From positions 1-64,000 of the forward strand of contig JAQULP010000004.1 of the NCBI GenBank assembly GCA_028718525.1: a DNA stretch of 64,000 nt. Direction: 5' to 3'. The notes under the pieces were generated by a model. The model saw only the letters and a program-made list of their open reading frames with translations. It ran no database searches and was not told the origin of the DNA. Source of the stretch: Sulfuricurvum sp. (GTDB taxonomy: Bacteria > Campylobacterota > Campylobacteria > Campylobacterales > Sulfurimonadaceae). Positions 45,584 through 55,713 of this stretch are shown piece after piece; position 1 is the first letter of the stretch, and every line of letters begins with the position of its first letter. Both the position numbers and the translations under genes were made by a program.

Positions 45584-46875
45584 TAATTTCCTTTTGGTAA
45601 ATAGGTACAGGAATTTTTAGAGAGATCGAACCCCTCTTCTTGATCCATTAAAAAACTCATCGATTCGATCAGCGTATCCACTCTCATCGGATCAGAACCA
45701 TCACGCATACGCTCGGCAAACGGATGTAAAAAACGTTTCAATGCCTGCAGCGTTGCTTTTTGAACGGCATATTCATACTCTTTGGGAATATACCCGTTGT
45801 TGATGACACGTGATGATTCTTTCATCGCCGCATCCGACGCTCTCACATACATACTTTTGATAAGTGGTTCTACGGAGAGCGTTTTCAGCCATTCGAAAAA
45901 TTGTATAACGTGGCGGCGAACAATAACGTACGAAAGTTTGGCCTCATCTTCACGAAGAGCAATGTTTTCGGATACGATCTCTTTTAAATCATCCACGTAA
46001 AACAGCCGAATGGACCAAAGTTCAGGATCACACTCGATATCCCTCGGAACGGCCATATCAAACCAAAAACGCTCATACGGACACGGTTTAATCATCTCGT
46101 CGGTGATGATCGGCGTGATCGATCCCGTTGCGGTGAAGAGGAGTTCGTTTTCATTGATCGCATAGGCCAGCTCTTCGTAAGAACGGACACGTGCATTGCA
46201 CTCCCGCGCAATCACTTCTGCCTTTTCAAACGTTCGGTTCATCACCGTAACCTCTACCCCTTGGGCACTCAGATGTTTACAGGTAATAACCGACATCTCC
46301 CCTGAACCGATAACCAACGCTTTTTTGCCGCTGACATCACCGATGCTCTCTTTGACTTTGGCGACGGCGACACTGGCTACAGAGACCGGTTTTGAAGAGA
46401 TATTGGTAGCATTTCGGACTTCGGCGGCACACTTAAAGGCATAATTCATTGCACGGGCGATTTTCTGTGCCGAAAACCCGTTGTCTTGGGAGAGTTTAAA
46501 CGCATCTTTAAGTTGACCGGCGATTTGAGTCTCACCGACGACCATCGAATCCAAAGAGCTGGCTACGCTGAAGAGGTGATGGATTCCCCCCTCATCTTCA
46601 AACATATCGGCACGTTCGTGAAGTTCGCTGCGGCTTAATCCGGAGTGGTGCGAAAGCAAAGCGAACAGCGCATCGGCCGCAGCTTCCGTATCATTGCAGC
46701 TGCATACGATTTCAACACGGTTACAGGTAGAGAGGACCATCGATTCGCTGATACAAGGATCCGTGTTCAAAAGACGCATCGCATCCAATTGCGCCGTTTC
46801 ATTTACAAAAGCGAGTTTTTCGCGTATCGCCAACGTCGAATTTTTATGTGAAAAGCTAACAACCAAATAGTGCAT
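45583..46875 (-). CDS. hemA: Glutamyl-tRNA reductase
   Basis: 430 residues. Catalytic Cys in [11 protein letters not shown] (about 50), NADPH-binding [10 protein letters not shown] (about 185) and a helical dimerisation tail are present. It makes glutamate-1-semialdehyde from Glu-tRNA, the committed step of the C5 haem route, which fits placement with hemC. The start overlaps the polyprenyl synthase stop (TAATG). Confidence 0.97.
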   Translation of the reverse strand: MHYLVVSFSHKNSTLAIREKLAFVNETAQLDAMRLLNTDPCISESMVLSTCNRVEIVCSCNDTEAAADALFALLSHHSGLSRSELHERADMFEDEGGIHHLFSVASSLDSMVVGETQIAGQLKDAFKLSQDNGFSAQKIARAMNYAFKCAAEVRNATNISSKPVSVASVAVAKVKESIGDVSGKKALVIGSGEMSVITCKHLSAQGVEVTVMNRTFEKAEVIARECNARVRSYEELAYAINENELLFTATGSITPIITDEMIKPCPYERFWFDMAVPRDIECDPELWSIRLFYVDDLKEIVSENIALREDEAKLSYVIVRRHVIQFFEWLKTLSVEPLIKSMYVRASDAAMKESSRVINNGYIPKEYEYAVQKATLQALKRFLHPFAERMRDGSDPMRVDTLIESMSFLMDQEEGFDLSKNSCTYLPKGN

Positions 46876-47777
46876 TAATGGCTTCTTTGAATGACGGTTT
46901 CGATAATTGCCCGCAGCAATGGATCTTCGCCGATCGCTTCAAGCGCTTCATCACACAACGCTCTGGCATGGCTGTAGGAGTGTTCAATAATCCGGAATTC
47001 ATCCATTTTGGAACGGATCCACCCTTTTTCCTCTTCACTCAAAACTTTGCCGTGGTTAGCGATTAACCGCTCTTTATCCCCGTTTTCAAGCCGTTCGTAT
47101 AAATCAATATACGGCAGGGTAACTTTCCCTTCGGAAAAATCGTTTAATGAGGGTTTCCCCAAGGTCGCTTCATCCGAAGTGATATCAAGAATATCATCAA
47201 CGATTTGAAATGCAAGGCCAAGATTCTTACCGTAGATGGCATGGGCGGAGGCATCTTTACCGGCCAATACGGCGGCACTGAATGCACACGCTTCAATCAA
47301 AGTCGCCGTTTTAAGATACAGCATTTTCAAATAGAGTTCACGATCCGTATTAAAATTTTCCGCCATCGAGACGTCCATCATCTCTCCGACCGAAAGACGG
47401 GTTACGGACTCAGCCACAGCGCGCGAAATCGAAGGGTCAAACGCCGTCAATTCGCTAAAGGCTTTTGAATAGAGGATATCACCGAGCATAATGGCCGTTT
47501 TCGATCCCTCCGTAGCGTTCACGGATGCGACTCCGCGTCGCAGCTGCGCTTCATCGATGACATCATCGTGGAGGAGACTCGCCGCATGTATCAGTTCAAC
47601 AATCGCACCCAATAACGGAGCGGACGGAGCAGATGGTGCAATGGTTAAAATCAGACGTGCCCGCAACCGTTTTCCGCCTGAGAGCTTTTTAAAAAGATCT
47701 GCGGCATGAGGATAATCAACCTCATCAATCAGTTTGGCAATAAGGGTTTCTACGTTTTCCAACATTCCTATGATCAC
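46875..47777 (-). CDS. ispB: Long-chain polyprenyl diphosphate synthase (IspB-like)
   Basis: 300 residues if started at a GTG that overlaps the preceding stop (GTGA); an ATG at 47765 is the alternative but has its GGA too close. Both Asp-rich motifs are present: LLHDDVIDEAQLRRG (about 66-80) and FQIVDDILDITSDE (about 195). It builds the all-trans side chain of menaquinone from IPP, linking ispH and ubiD function in this window. Confidence 0.92.
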   Translation of the reverse strand: MIIGMLENVETLIAKLIDEVDYPHAADLFKKLSGGKRLRARLILTIAPSAPSAPLLGAIVELIHAASLLHDDVIDEAQLRRGVASVNATEGSKTAIMLGDILYSKAFSELTAFDPSISRAVAESVTRLSVGEMMDVSMAENFNTDRELYLKMLYLKTATLIEACAFSAAVLAGKDASAHAIYGKNLGLAFQIVDDILDITSDEATLGKPSLNDFSEGKVTLPYIDLYERLENGDKERLIANHGKVLSEEEKGWIRSKMDEFRIIEHSYSHARALCDEALEAIGEDPLLRAIIETVIQRSH

Positions 47778-48184
47778 TTCTTAGTTAAATAATCCAACAC
47801 GATTCGATTTTCTTTGTCGATCAAAAAAAGATCCATTTGTGCCGTTGCGTTCCCTTCGTCGAATTTTTTAAAAACGACCAAAACATAAGGGATATCTTGT
47901 TGACTGCGCTTTAGCGGTAAAAGCTGTTTGCGAAAGCTTTGATTGGCGTGCCCTGCATAAAGAATATGCTGTCCGACAAACCGGTCAAAATTCTCATGAA
48001 CGACCAGCGCTTTATCGGTGTAGAGGGTCCACCGGAAATTCAATATCCGTTCTTGGCCTTCGCTTTTGACCAATATTTTGACCATCTGGTCTTTTTTCAG
48101 GATAAAACTTTCCGATTCCCTCCATGGGGCACCGTCTAACACCGAGCAAAGGCCTATAATCAAAATCAAAAGAAAGTTTTTCAC
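47774..48184 (-). CDS. Conserved hypothetical secreted protein
   Basis: 136 residues with a signal peptide (MKNFLLILIIGLCSVLDGAP) and a beta-rich soluble domain (FILKKDQMVKILVKSEGQ, LNFRWTLYTDKALVVHENFD). No Cys in the mature part, no catalytic motif. The 3' end overlaps the polyprenyl synthase start by 4 bases, so it belongs to the same operon. I do not recognise the function. Confidence 0.78.
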   Translation of the reverse strand: MKNFLLILIIGLCSVLDGAPWRESESFILKKDQMVKILVKSEGQERILNFRWTLYTDKALVVHENFDRFVGQHILYAGHANQSFRKQLLPLKRSQQDIPYVLVVFKKFDEGNATAQMDLFLIDKENRIVLDYLTKK

Positions 48185-48186
48185 GT

Positions 48187-48319
48187 CTACTCGTTACACG
48201 GCGAGACATTTTCCCCTACGCCGACCGGTTCACGGCCGACATACACAACAGACTCCAAAAATTTGCTTTTCGACGGGCTTCGGAGATTGAATGTCTTCAT
48301 CTTCGTACAGATTATACAT
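48187..48319 (-). CDS. Tiny ORF(s), possibly one gene split by a frameshift
   Basis: Two overlapping minus-strand frames. Frame 1 starts at an ATG at 48319 with a good TTTGGAG site and reads MYNLYEDEDIQSPKPVEKQI before stopping at 48230 (29 codons). Frame 2, one base on, reads from an ATG at 48300 without a ribosome site and gives SPSKSKFLESVVYVGREPVG, then VGENVSPCNE, stopping at 48187. The natural-looking composition changes from frame 1 to frame 2 midway. This suggests a +1 frameshift, programmed or mutational, or a base error. Low certainty. Confidence 0.35.
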
Positions 48320-48410
48320 CGTAACTCCAAAGGATCAATTTAAGTCGGCGATTATACCATCTGTATTCTTAGGTACGTAAAAAAACAGAGGATGAGGAAC
48401 AATCGGCGCG

Positions 48411-48641
48411 TTAAAGCTCTTGGAGTTTTCCAGCCAATTTTTTTAAAACCTTGATCTCTTTGGTCAGCTCTTTTATCTCTTTTTTATCGGAGCATATTTC
48501 CAGTTTTTCTCGCTTGGAATGTATTTTTTTCTCAATTTTTTTCTTGAGTACATCTCTCAGTTCGGCAGCTTTGTCACTCTTTTTTTCTTTGAATTTATCA
48601 AAAAACTTTCCGATCGCTTTAATCAGTTTTTTCATTTTCAT
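48411..48641 (-). CDS. Small Lys-rich coiled-coil protein coupled to the phosphate transporter
   Basis: 76 residues, about one third Lys, with heptad-like spacing (KEIKELTKEIKVLKKLAGKL). The ATG overlaps the stop of the Na/Pi transporter gene (ATGA), the main reason to believe it is translated. No known domain. It may be a small cytosolic partner of the transporter or a nucleic-acid-binding peptide; both are guesses. Confidence 0.6.
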   Translation of the reverse strand: MKMKKLIKAIGKFFDKFKEKKSDKAAELRDVLKKKIEKKIHSKREKLEICSDKKEIKELTKEIKVLKKLAGKLQEL

Positions 48642-50395
48642 ATGAGTTCTCCCATCTCTTGAACTTTCTCATCGGCAATCCACAAAACCGTCGCTACCCG
48701 TATAAGTCTTTTAATAATATCGTAGGCATAAGAGCTGTCGTTGATAATAGATGTAGCCATTTTCGTATCAATCTTATTTTCACGGATGAGATGATCTATT
48801 CTGCCGTTATGAATTGTATCCAACCGTTTGATATCCTCTTTGAGAACCGCCAGTTTGGTAATCGCCTCCATATCATCATTATTGTTTTGAAGCATATAAA
48901 TCATATCCAGCGTTTTGGCTATCTCAGAGCGGATAAAATTATATTCTCCCTGCAGGTACTCATTTTTCGATTTTGAATAGAGGGCAATGTTTTTTTGAAT
49001 CTCTTTGACGCTTTTTAGAGCTTCAACGATATTTTTGGAAGCATTTTTAAGTTTATACGCCTTGGTTTGCGTTATCTCTTCGGTGAGATGCAACTCTGCC
49101 CTCACCGTAAAATGGATAATATCCCCGTATAAAATTTTGATCTTTTTTTCATACAATTCGTCAATATTGGTATCGATTTTTTCCGTCGATGTTTTAATCA
49201 CCTCCGGGATATCGTGATGTCCATAAAATTTATGCCGATGAATGGATAACGCGTGAGCAAACCCTTCCGTCGAATTCTCATAAAGATGGATTACCTCCTT
49301 TTTCAAAGCTACCAATGCGGCATCAGGGATCGTAATAACCACATCGTCCAGGAACTTTGCCCGATCGATATCATCCTCTTCTTTCTGAAAACGTCCTTCT
49401 AAAAATGTGACAAGCTTGGATGTAAACGGGGCGACGATCACGACGCCGAGGATGTTGAATACCGTATGGAAAAGTGCCAGCTTCATCCCGTAATCCTGTT
49501 CGGCTATCCCGATATCATGGGCCAAAGCATCGACGATATGGGCAAGCTGATACAATAACACCATAGCCACGACACCGGTTACAACGTTAAAAATAAGATG
49601 GGCAGCCGCCAGCCGTTTACCGTTGGCATTTGAGGTCATCGCTCCCATAATTGCGGTAATGGTTGTACCGATGTTGGCTCCGATAGCCAATTCTAACCCA
49701 TTGATATAGCCAATCTGACCCGATGCGAGTGCGGTAATGATAATGGCAACCGTTGCACTGCTGGATTGGATAATGACCGTCGCAACCACACCGATCATGA
49801 CAAAAAGCACTCCTCCTGCCAATCCCCCCATCCGATACTGGGAAAGATCCAGACCCGCCTTTAATCCGTCGAAGCCGTTTTTCATGTAATCGATACCGAG
49901 AAAGATAAATCCGAGCCCGATTAATATATTCCCAAGCCCCTGATAGGATTTTCGTCCATTGAAACGGAAAATTACCCCGAAAATGAGCATCGGCATCGCA
50001 AAATGGGCTATGTCGATTTTGACCCCGAATGCCGATACGATCCATGCCGTGGCCGTCGTTCCGATATTTGCCCCGAAAACGACTCCGATAGCACTGGATA
50101 AGCTCATAAGCCCGGCACCGACAAACGAAATGACGATAACGGTGATCAAAGAGGAGCTTTGAACGACCGAGGTGACGGCAAATCCCGTTCCGATAGCCTT
50201 GGGGAGGGTATTGGTACTTTTTTCCAGAATACTTTCCAGTACTCCGCCGCTGAAAAGCTTGAATCCATCATCCATAAATACCATGCCGACCAAAAAGATC
50301 GCTATCCCCGCGATAATAATCCGTGAGTCTCCATACGTAAAGAGGATCATCCCTACCAGGAGTAAAAATAACGGATAGAAAAAAATTTTATACAT
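48638..50395 (-). CDS. Na/Pi cotransporter (NptA-like) with PhoU-like C-terminus
   Basis: 585 residues. Membrane domain (about 1-330) has the family's inverted duplicate: QSSSLITVIVISFVGAGLMS with GANIGTTATAWI, and QSSSATVAIIITALASGQIG with GANIGTTITAIM. The QSSS and GANIGTT repeats are the transport core. The C-terminal 230 residues are helical and PhoU-like. It imports phosphate driven by sodium. It starts 21 bases after the HD-GYP gene and is followed by the small coiled-coil gene. Confidence 0.93.
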   Translation of the reverse strand: MYKIFFYPLFLLLVGMILFTYGDSRIIIAGIAIFLVGMVFMDDGFKLFSGGVLESILEKSTNTLPKAIGTGFAVTSVVQSSSLITVIVISFVGAGLMSLSSAIGVVFGANIGTTATAWIVSAFGVKIDIAHFAMPMLIFGVIFRFNGRKSYQGLGNILIGLGFIFLGIDYMKNGFDGLKAGLDLSQYRMGGLAGGVLFVMIGVVATVIIQSSSATVAIIITALASGQIGYINGLELAIGANIGTTITAIMGAMTSNANGKRLAAAHLIFNVVTGVVAMVLLYQLAHIVDALAHDIGIAEQDYGMKLALFHTVFNILGVVIVAPFTSKLVTFLEGRFQKEEDDIDRAKFLDDVVITIPDAALVALKKEVIHLYENSTEGFAHALSIHRHKFYGHHDIPEVIKTSTEKIDTNIDELYEKKIKILYGDIIHFTVRAELHLTEEITQTKAYKLKNASKNIVEALKSVKEIQKNIALYSKSKNEYLQGEYNFIRSEIAKTLDMIYMLQNNNDDMEAITKLAVLKEDIKRLDTIHNGRIDHLIRENKIDTKMATSIINDSSYAYDIIKRLIRVATVLWIADEKVQEMGELI

Positions 50396-50416
50396 TGAGT
50401 TTCTCCCCTTTCTGTA

Positions 50417-51913
50417 CTACAGCCGATTTTTCAGCAGATTGATCAACCGATCGTCTTCGTGCAACAGCCGTATGCAGAGATCAACGATTTGAGGATCGTA
50501 GTAGCGACCTTTGTGGGCTTCAATTTCGTTGATGGCAATCTCGATCCCCAAAGCTTGCCGATAGGGACGATGCGAAGAGATTGCTTCCACCACGTCCGAA
50601 ACTGCAAGGATCTTTGCTTCGGGAATAATCTCTCCGTTTTTCAGCCCTTTTGGGTAGCCGCTGCCGTCAAGGCGCTCATGGTGCTGTGCGATCATCTCGG
50701 CAATCGGCCAGGGGAATTGGATCTCTTTGAGTATATCGTAGCCGCTTTGAGGATGTATTTTGATCAATGCGAATTCGGCTTCCATCAGTTTTCCCGGCTT
50801 GCTGAGGATTTCAATCGGAACCGCAATTTTCCCGATATCGTGAATCAGTGCCCCCAATTTGAGCCCTTCGATACGGTCATTATCCCAACCCATCTCTTCG
50901 GCGATCCGGACCGCTATTTCGGATACCCGCTGCTGATGCCCCGCCGTATAGGGATCTCGTTTTTCAATCGTTAACGCAACCGCTCGAATCATATCGATGA
51001 GGCTTTGATGGAGCTGTTCGCGGGTAGCCTTTTCCGCTTGGGCCAACCGTTTTTGTTCGGTAATATCGTGGGCGATCCCCTCCATTCCAATCACATTCCC
51101 CTCCTGATCCGTAAGCGGATGTTCAGAAACGAGAAAAAATCGGGGACTCCCGTCTTTTGCGTACACTTCCGCTTCGTACGAAATCTGGGTTTCACCGACC
51201 GATAGGGCAAGTGCGGTCAGCCTTTTGGCCTCTTCGTTGATCGGATTGGGGGTTAAAAAATCGTCATAACTGCGTAAACACTCAGCTACTTCGTATCCGA
51301 GCGATACGGTCACGGTCGGGCTGACGTAGGTGAAACGTCTCTCTTTGTCGTGCCGAAAAATAATATAGTCCGAACTCAGCCCCTCGATCAAGCGGCGGTA
51401 ATTCTCTTCGCTCTCTTTGAGTTTGGCATGCTGTTCTTCCAGTTCATGAAGCTTTTTGTCAAGCATTTTTGCCTGTGCTTCATAATGTTTTTGTTCAAAT
51501 TCGACAAAAGGTTTTTCGCTGGAAGAGAGACGGTTACGTTCTTTGGCCTGTTCCAAAATCCGATTGATAATGGCCAAAAACTCATCCATTTCTATCGGTT
51601 TATAGATAAATCCTACCGCTCCGACCTCTTCGGCCAAAGCTTTGTCTTCGCGATCGGTATACTGCGCCGAGTAGAAAACGACCGGAATATTTTTCAGGGA
51701 TTCATCGTTTTTCACGGCACGGCAAAACTGGAATCCGTCCATCTCCGGCATTAAAACATCAGATACGATGATATCGGGATAAAACGTTTGCAGTTTTTCC
51801 AGCCCTTCAATCCCGTTCATCGCCGATACTACATAAAAGTCATCTGATTCAAGAATTGCCGTTTGTAACACAACGGCGTCTTCATTGTCATCCAACAACA
51901 AAACTTTTTTCAT
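50417..51913 (-). CDS. Response regulator with PAS and HD-GYP domains
   Basis: 498 residues. N-terminal receiver (VLLLDDNEDA, phospho-Asp in IIVSDVLMPEMDG) is followed by a coiled linker (about 125-170), a PAS domain (about 170-290) and an HD-GYP domain (about 300-480). The latter has HDIGKIAVP, HHERLDGSGYPKGL and DVVEAISSHRPYR. HD-GYP domains break down cyclic-di-GMP, so this is likely the output of the signalling operon, lowering c-di-GMP and affecting attachment or motility. No diguanylate cyclase is in the window. Confidence 0.92.
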   Translation of the reverse strand: MKKVLLLDDNEDAVVLQTAILESDDFYVVSAMNGIEGLEKLQTFYPDIIVSDVLMPEMDGFQFCRAVKNDESLKNIPVVFYSAQYTDREDKALAEEVGAVGFIYKPIEMDEFLAIINRILEQAKERNRLSSSEKPFVEFEQKHYEAQAKMLDKKLHELEEQHAKLKESEENYRRLIEGLSSDYIIFRHDKERRFTYVSPTVTVSLGYEVAECLRSYDDFLTPNPINEEAKRLTALALSVGETQISYEAEVYAKDGSPRFFLVSEHPLTDQEGNVIGMEGIAHDITEQKRLAQAEKATREQLHQSLIDMIRAVALTIEKRDPYTAGHQQRVSEIAVRIAEEMGWDNDRIEGLKLGALIHDIGKIAVPIEILSKPGKLMEAEFALIKIHPQSGYDILKEIQFPWPIAEMIAQHHERLDGSGYPKGLKNGEIIPEAKILAVSDVVEAISSHRPYRQALGIEIAINEIEAHKGRYYDPQIVDLCIRLLHEDDRLINLLKNRL

Positions 51914-51949
51914 AAGTCCCTTTCTCTCAATCTATCACTCATCGACTCT

Positions 51950-52321
51950 TTATTTTGCTTTTTCCAGCACTTCCGCAATCTGAATAATCACCCGCTCGGG
52001 ATCAATCGGTTTTTCAATATAGCCGTTGCATCCGGCCGAGAGCATCCGCTCTTCGTCACCGGACATCGCGTACGACGTCATGGCAATGACCGGAACCGTT
52101 TTACCTTTTTCTGATCCCCGAATCCGTTTTAACACTTCCAATCCGTCGATATCGGGCAATTGAATATCCAAAATAATATAATCGGGATTTTCGCTTAATG
52201 CCATCTCAACACCGCTGAGTCCATTTTCCGCTTTGATGGTTTCATAGCCGTTGGCTTCAAGGATGAAGGAGATGAGTTCCATATTATTTTCATTATCTTC
52301 GATAATCAATGCTTTAGCCAT
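51950..52321 (-). CDS. Single-domain CheY-like response regulator
   Basis: 123 residues from the ATG at 52321 with a strong AGGAGG site. Complete receiver: acidic pair in IIEDNENN, phospho-Asp in YIILDIQLPDIDG, Thr in AMTSYAM and Lys in IEKPID. No output domain, so it probably relays phosphate between the upstream kinases and a target. The start overlaps the kinase stop. Confidence 0.93.
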   Translation of the reverse strand: MAKALIIEDNENNMELISFILEANGYETIKAENGLSGVEMALSENPDYIILDIQLPDIDGLEVLKRIRGSEKGKTVPVIAMTSYAMSGDEERMLSAGCNGYIEKPIDPERVIIQIAEVLEKAK

Positions 52322-53870
52322 TCTTTGATCCCTCCTGAGATTGTTTTTTAGCAATTTTTTTGGAAATCGTCAGCCCGAACGTACTGCCGGATTCTTCTTC
52401 ACTCTCCATCCACACATTCCCTTCCAATAACTCTTCGACAATTTTTCGTGTCACGTAGAGCCCTAATCCCGCCCCGCCGGCTTTGACTCTCAAACGGGTA
52501 TCCAAACGCTCAAATGCTTCAAAAAGTTTAACGCGGTCCTCTCGTGAAATGCCGATACCGTTGTCGATAACGGCGATTTTAACCCGGGTATCCAACTCTT
52601 CCGCACGTATAACGATAGTACCACTTTTTTCCGTAAATTTCACTGCATTTGTGAGATAATTGCGTATACACTGATGGAGCCGCCGTTTATCGGTATGGAG
52701 GAGAATATCCTTTTCCATTTCAGCAACAAGGCTAAGCCCTTTGGCTTTGGCCGTCGGTTCCATCTCCTCTAGGAGTTTTCCGATCAGGGATTCAAGTGAA
52801 AATGTCTCCACAACGACATCCATAAGCCCTGCTTCGATCTTTGAGATATCGATAACGTCGGTAATCATTGCCAGTAAATGGTGCCCCGCTTTGTTGACCC
52901 GTTCGAGATGTTCACTTTGCTTGCTGTTGATCTCCCCTACCAATCCCTGCTGTAAAATACCGGTAAAACCGATAATGGCATTCAGCGGGGTACGCAATTC
53001 ATGGCTCATCGATGCGATAAACATGGTTTTCAGTTTATCCATCTCTTTGAGTTGTTCATTCGCTTTTTCAAGATCACGCGTACGCTCTGCCACTTTGATT
53101 TCCAACGCATCGCTAAAGCTCTCTGCTTGAAGCTGTTTCTCCTGCAGCTGGCTTAAATAACGGTTAAAATTTCTCCCTCCGAAGCCAATCAAAAACATCC
53201 CAACCAGGAAAATGACGCTGTGAGAAATGATTAATCTCATTTTGATACGTTCAAAATTTTCGACGTAGGGGGCCATTTTCACCACTACTTCTACCCCGCC
53301 GCGAATATCCCCCTCATGATATCCCTGAATGGCATGGCATTTCAAACAGCTTTTTTCGGCGATCATCGGACGCATCAGACGTAAATAGGGTTCACCCCTA
53401 TGCATGGTGAACTCAAACTTTTCTTTGCTTCCGTGCTTAAACGCTTCGATCGCAGCGGCTTCCCACGGGTCCGGTTCGTTGGGTTTCCACAACGCCTTGT
53501 CACTGACGATACGCCCTTTTACCCCGTACTCTTCCGGAAATTCGTCCATCATCTGACGCAGCATATAGGCCGGATTCATCAGTGTCAGTTCAACGCCGGA
53601 GGGGGTGCGAAGATCACGTTCGGGAATATGGGCAAGATTGGGATTCGAGGGGGTTCTAGCGTCTTTTTTAACATATATCCCGCCGTGTTTGCTCGCCCAG
53701 AATCGAAATGCCTGATCTTTGTTAAAATTGGCGATCGCATCTTTTTTGGCTAAAGCGTTCATAGAATCCTTTTGCTGGGTCAGGTTCCATACAAACGATC
53801 CTCCGACGATCAGTGTCCATACAAGAGCGATAAGCGAAAAATATTTCAATGCTTTTGTATTGCCCGGCAT
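52314..53870 (-). CDS. Sensor histidine kinase with haem-type DUF3365 sensor
   Basis: 518 residues from the ATG at 53870, four bases after the previous stop. Membrane segments lie near 12-32 and about 205-225. Between them is a periplasmic Tll0287/DUF3365-like domain with CLKCHAIQGYHEGDIRGGV (about 174), a CxxCH haem c site. HisKA follows with His about 290 in SMSHELRTPLNAIIGF, then HATPase_c with VIDNGIGIS and GAGLGLYVT. The covalent haem suggests sensing of redox, oxygen or NO. Signal assignment is inferred from the fold. Confidence 0.92.
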   Translation of the reverse strand: MPGNTKALKYFSLIALVWTLIVGGSFVWNLTQQKDSMNALAKKDAIANFNKDQAFRFWASKHGGIYVKKDARTPSNPNLAHIPERDLRTPSGVELTLMNPAYMLRQMMDEFPEEYGVKGRIVSDKALWKPNEPDPWEAAAIEAFKHGSKEKFEFTMHRGEPYLRLMRPMIAEKSCLKCHAIQGYHEGDIRGGVEVVVKMAPYVENFERIKMRLIISHSVIFLVGMFLIGFGGRNFNRYLSQLQEKQLQAESFSDALEIKVAERTRDLEKANEQLKEMDKLKTMFIASMSHELRTPLNAIIGFTGILQQGLVGEINSKQSEHLERVNKAGHHLLAMITDVIDISKIEAGLMDVVVETFSLESLIGKLLEEMEPTAKAKGLSLVAEMEKDILLHTDKRRLHQCIRNYLTNAVKFTEKSGTIVIRAEELDTRVKIAVIDNGIGISREDRVKLFEAFERLDTRLRVKAGGAGLGLYVTRKIVEELLEGNVWMESEEESGSTFGLTISKKIAKKQSQEGSKNG

Positions 53871-53874
53871 CCTC

Positions 53875-55713
53875 TTATTTCCCCTCGACCGTGATCTGTT
53901 TCGGGATACGCAGACCGAATACCGATCCTTCTCCCGCTTTGCTTTCAACCCATACCGTCCCCTGCAGGACGCTTTCGGTAATTTTTCGGGTCAGATAAAG
54001 CCCAAGGCCCGTCCCTCCCGGAAGAACCCTCAAGTGGGTTTCCAGTCGCTCAAACGCTTCAAACAAACGCGGTTTGTCGGCTTCGTCAATACCGATACCG
54101 GTATCTTTCACCCAAATACGGATAGTTTCCCCTTCGTCCATCACCCCCAGGGTAACCCCTCCGCTTTCGGTAAATTTGACGGCATTGCTCAAGTAATTCA
54201 AAATGCACTGATAAAGCCGCTTTTTATCCGTAAACATCTCAATCTCCGGGATCAATTCGAGTTCCAGTGTGAGCTCTTTCGGTTTCGCCAAAATCTCAAT
54301 TTCCCCGTACGCTTCCTGGATCAAATCGTTCAATTTAAACGGTTCAGGAGAGGCCATCACCCGCCCCGCTTCAATTTTCGAAATATCGATCACATCGCTG
54401 ATCAAGGAGAGGAGATGCTTCCCGGCCGATTTTACCCGTTTGAGCTGATCGGTCTGTTTCTCATTGAGAGGACCGCTCAGCCCCTGCAACATGACACCGG
54501 CAAAACCGATAATCGAATTCAGCGGCGTACGCAGTTCATGGCTCATCGAAGCGATAAACATCGATTTGAGCTTATCGAGTTCCTGAAGTTTTTTATTGGC
54601 TTCGACCAATTCATGGGTCCGTTCCGTGACCTTGAGTTCCAGCGTTTCATTGGTCTCTTTCAAGGCTTGCTGCTGACGAAGCAGATCGGTAATATCATGT
54701 GCGGCGGCATAAATGACCGCTCCGACGGGGACCGACTGCCACATCAATGACCGATAACTTCCGTCCCGGCATCGGTAACGGTTGACAAAACCGATAACGC
54801 TTGATTGGGAGTCGAGCGTTTCGACGGCTTTTAAAGTTGCCGCCATATCATCGGGATGGATAAAATCAAAAAATGTATGGGTATAGATCTCTTGCAGAGG
54901 GTATCCCAGCACCGTTTCCCACGCATTATTCAAACGCAGAAGATTCCCTTCCATATCGGCGATGCAGAGCATGTCCAGGGTAACCGTAAAAAACCGGTCC
55001 AGCTCTCCGATACTTTTACGCAGTTCGGCTTCGCGCTTTTGAATTTTGTTCTGCATGACATCGATGCTTCTCCCCAGCATTCCGATTTCATCGTTGCTGT
55101 CCAAAGGGATTGGCCAATCGTATTCCCCCTCCGCAATATGGTGCGTCGATTCGTTTAATTGTTTCAAAGGATATATGATTAAGCTCTTGAGCATCCATCC
55201 CAGCAAAAATGTGATGACGGCAGCGCTGAATACGGCCATCACCGCCGCACGGAGAAACTCTTCGCGGAGCTGATTTTTCATTTTTGTTTTGGAAAAATAG
55301 AGGATAATGCGGCCAATCGTCGCTTCTTTATGGGTGATCGTACCGCTTCGCATTACCAAATCTCCATTCAGATGGTCATGGACGATATCGATTATCTTTC
55401 CGTGATCATCACGCCTCTTGGCGGCAAAAATCCCCTCTTCCCCCTCTACAAAAACCGCATCAACTTGTTCATTACGCATTTCCGTCAAAATAATCTGATC
55501 GATCCACTCTTTGTCCAGTTCCCATAGCGGAAGCTGAAGATCATGCTCCATCCGGATCAACTCCGTATCCGCTAGGGTATTAAGTTCTTTCTCCAGTTTA
55601 CTCTGAAGCGACTGATACGCAAAAAAGTTAAAAAAAACAATGAATCCTGCGAAAATGACTAAGATATACAAAATGATTTTGCCGGAAAGGGTCTGCGGTA
55701 TCAGAGTTTTCAT
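53875..55713 (-). CDS. Sensor histidine kinase with periplasmic sensor, HAMP and PAS
   Basis: 612 residues. Two membrane segments (about 12-33 and 165-185) enclose a periplasmic domain of about 130 residues. HAMP (about 185-240), PAS (about 250-360), HisKA with His about 391 in SMSHELRTPLNSIIGF and HATPase_c (VKDTGIGID, GTGLGLYLT) follow. The start overlaps the stop of a binding-protein gene, so a binding protein could feed it ligand information. Kinase halves of this and the DUF3365 kinase are clearly paralogous. Confidence 0.92.
   Translation of the reverse strand: MKTLIPQTLSGKIILYILVIFAGFIVFFNFFAYQSLQSKLEKELNTLADTELIRMEHDLQLPLWELDKEWIDQIILTEMRNEQVDAVFVEGEEGIFAAKRRDDHGKIIDIVHDHLNGDLVMRSGTITHKEATIGRIILYFSKTKMKNQLREEFLRAAVMAVFSAAVITFLLGWMLKSLIIYPLKQLNESTHHIAEGEYDWPIPLDSNDEIGMLGRSIDVMQNKIQKREAELRKSIGELDRFFTVTLDMLCIADMEGNLLRLNNAWETVLGYPLQEIYTHTFFDFIHPDDMAATLKAVETLDSQSSVIGFVNRYRCRDGSYRSLMWQSVPVGAVIYAAAHDITDLLRQQQALKETNETLELKVTERTHELVEANKKLQELDKLKSMFIASMSHELRTPLNSIIGFAGVMLQGLSGPLNEKQTDQLKRVKSAGKHLLSLISDVIDISKIEAGRVMASPEPFKLNDLIQEAYGEIEILAKPKELTLELELIPEIEMFTDKKRLYQCILNYLSNAVKFTESGGVTLGVMDEGETIRIWVKDTGIGIDEADKPRLFEAFERLETHLRVLPGGTGLGLYLTRKITESVLQGTVWVESKAGEGSVFGLRIPKQITVEGK

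Noticed and set aside
53719-54750. 343-codon plus-strand frame opposite a sensor kinase
   Set aside because: Shadow of the kinase; composition is that of a reversed coding strand.
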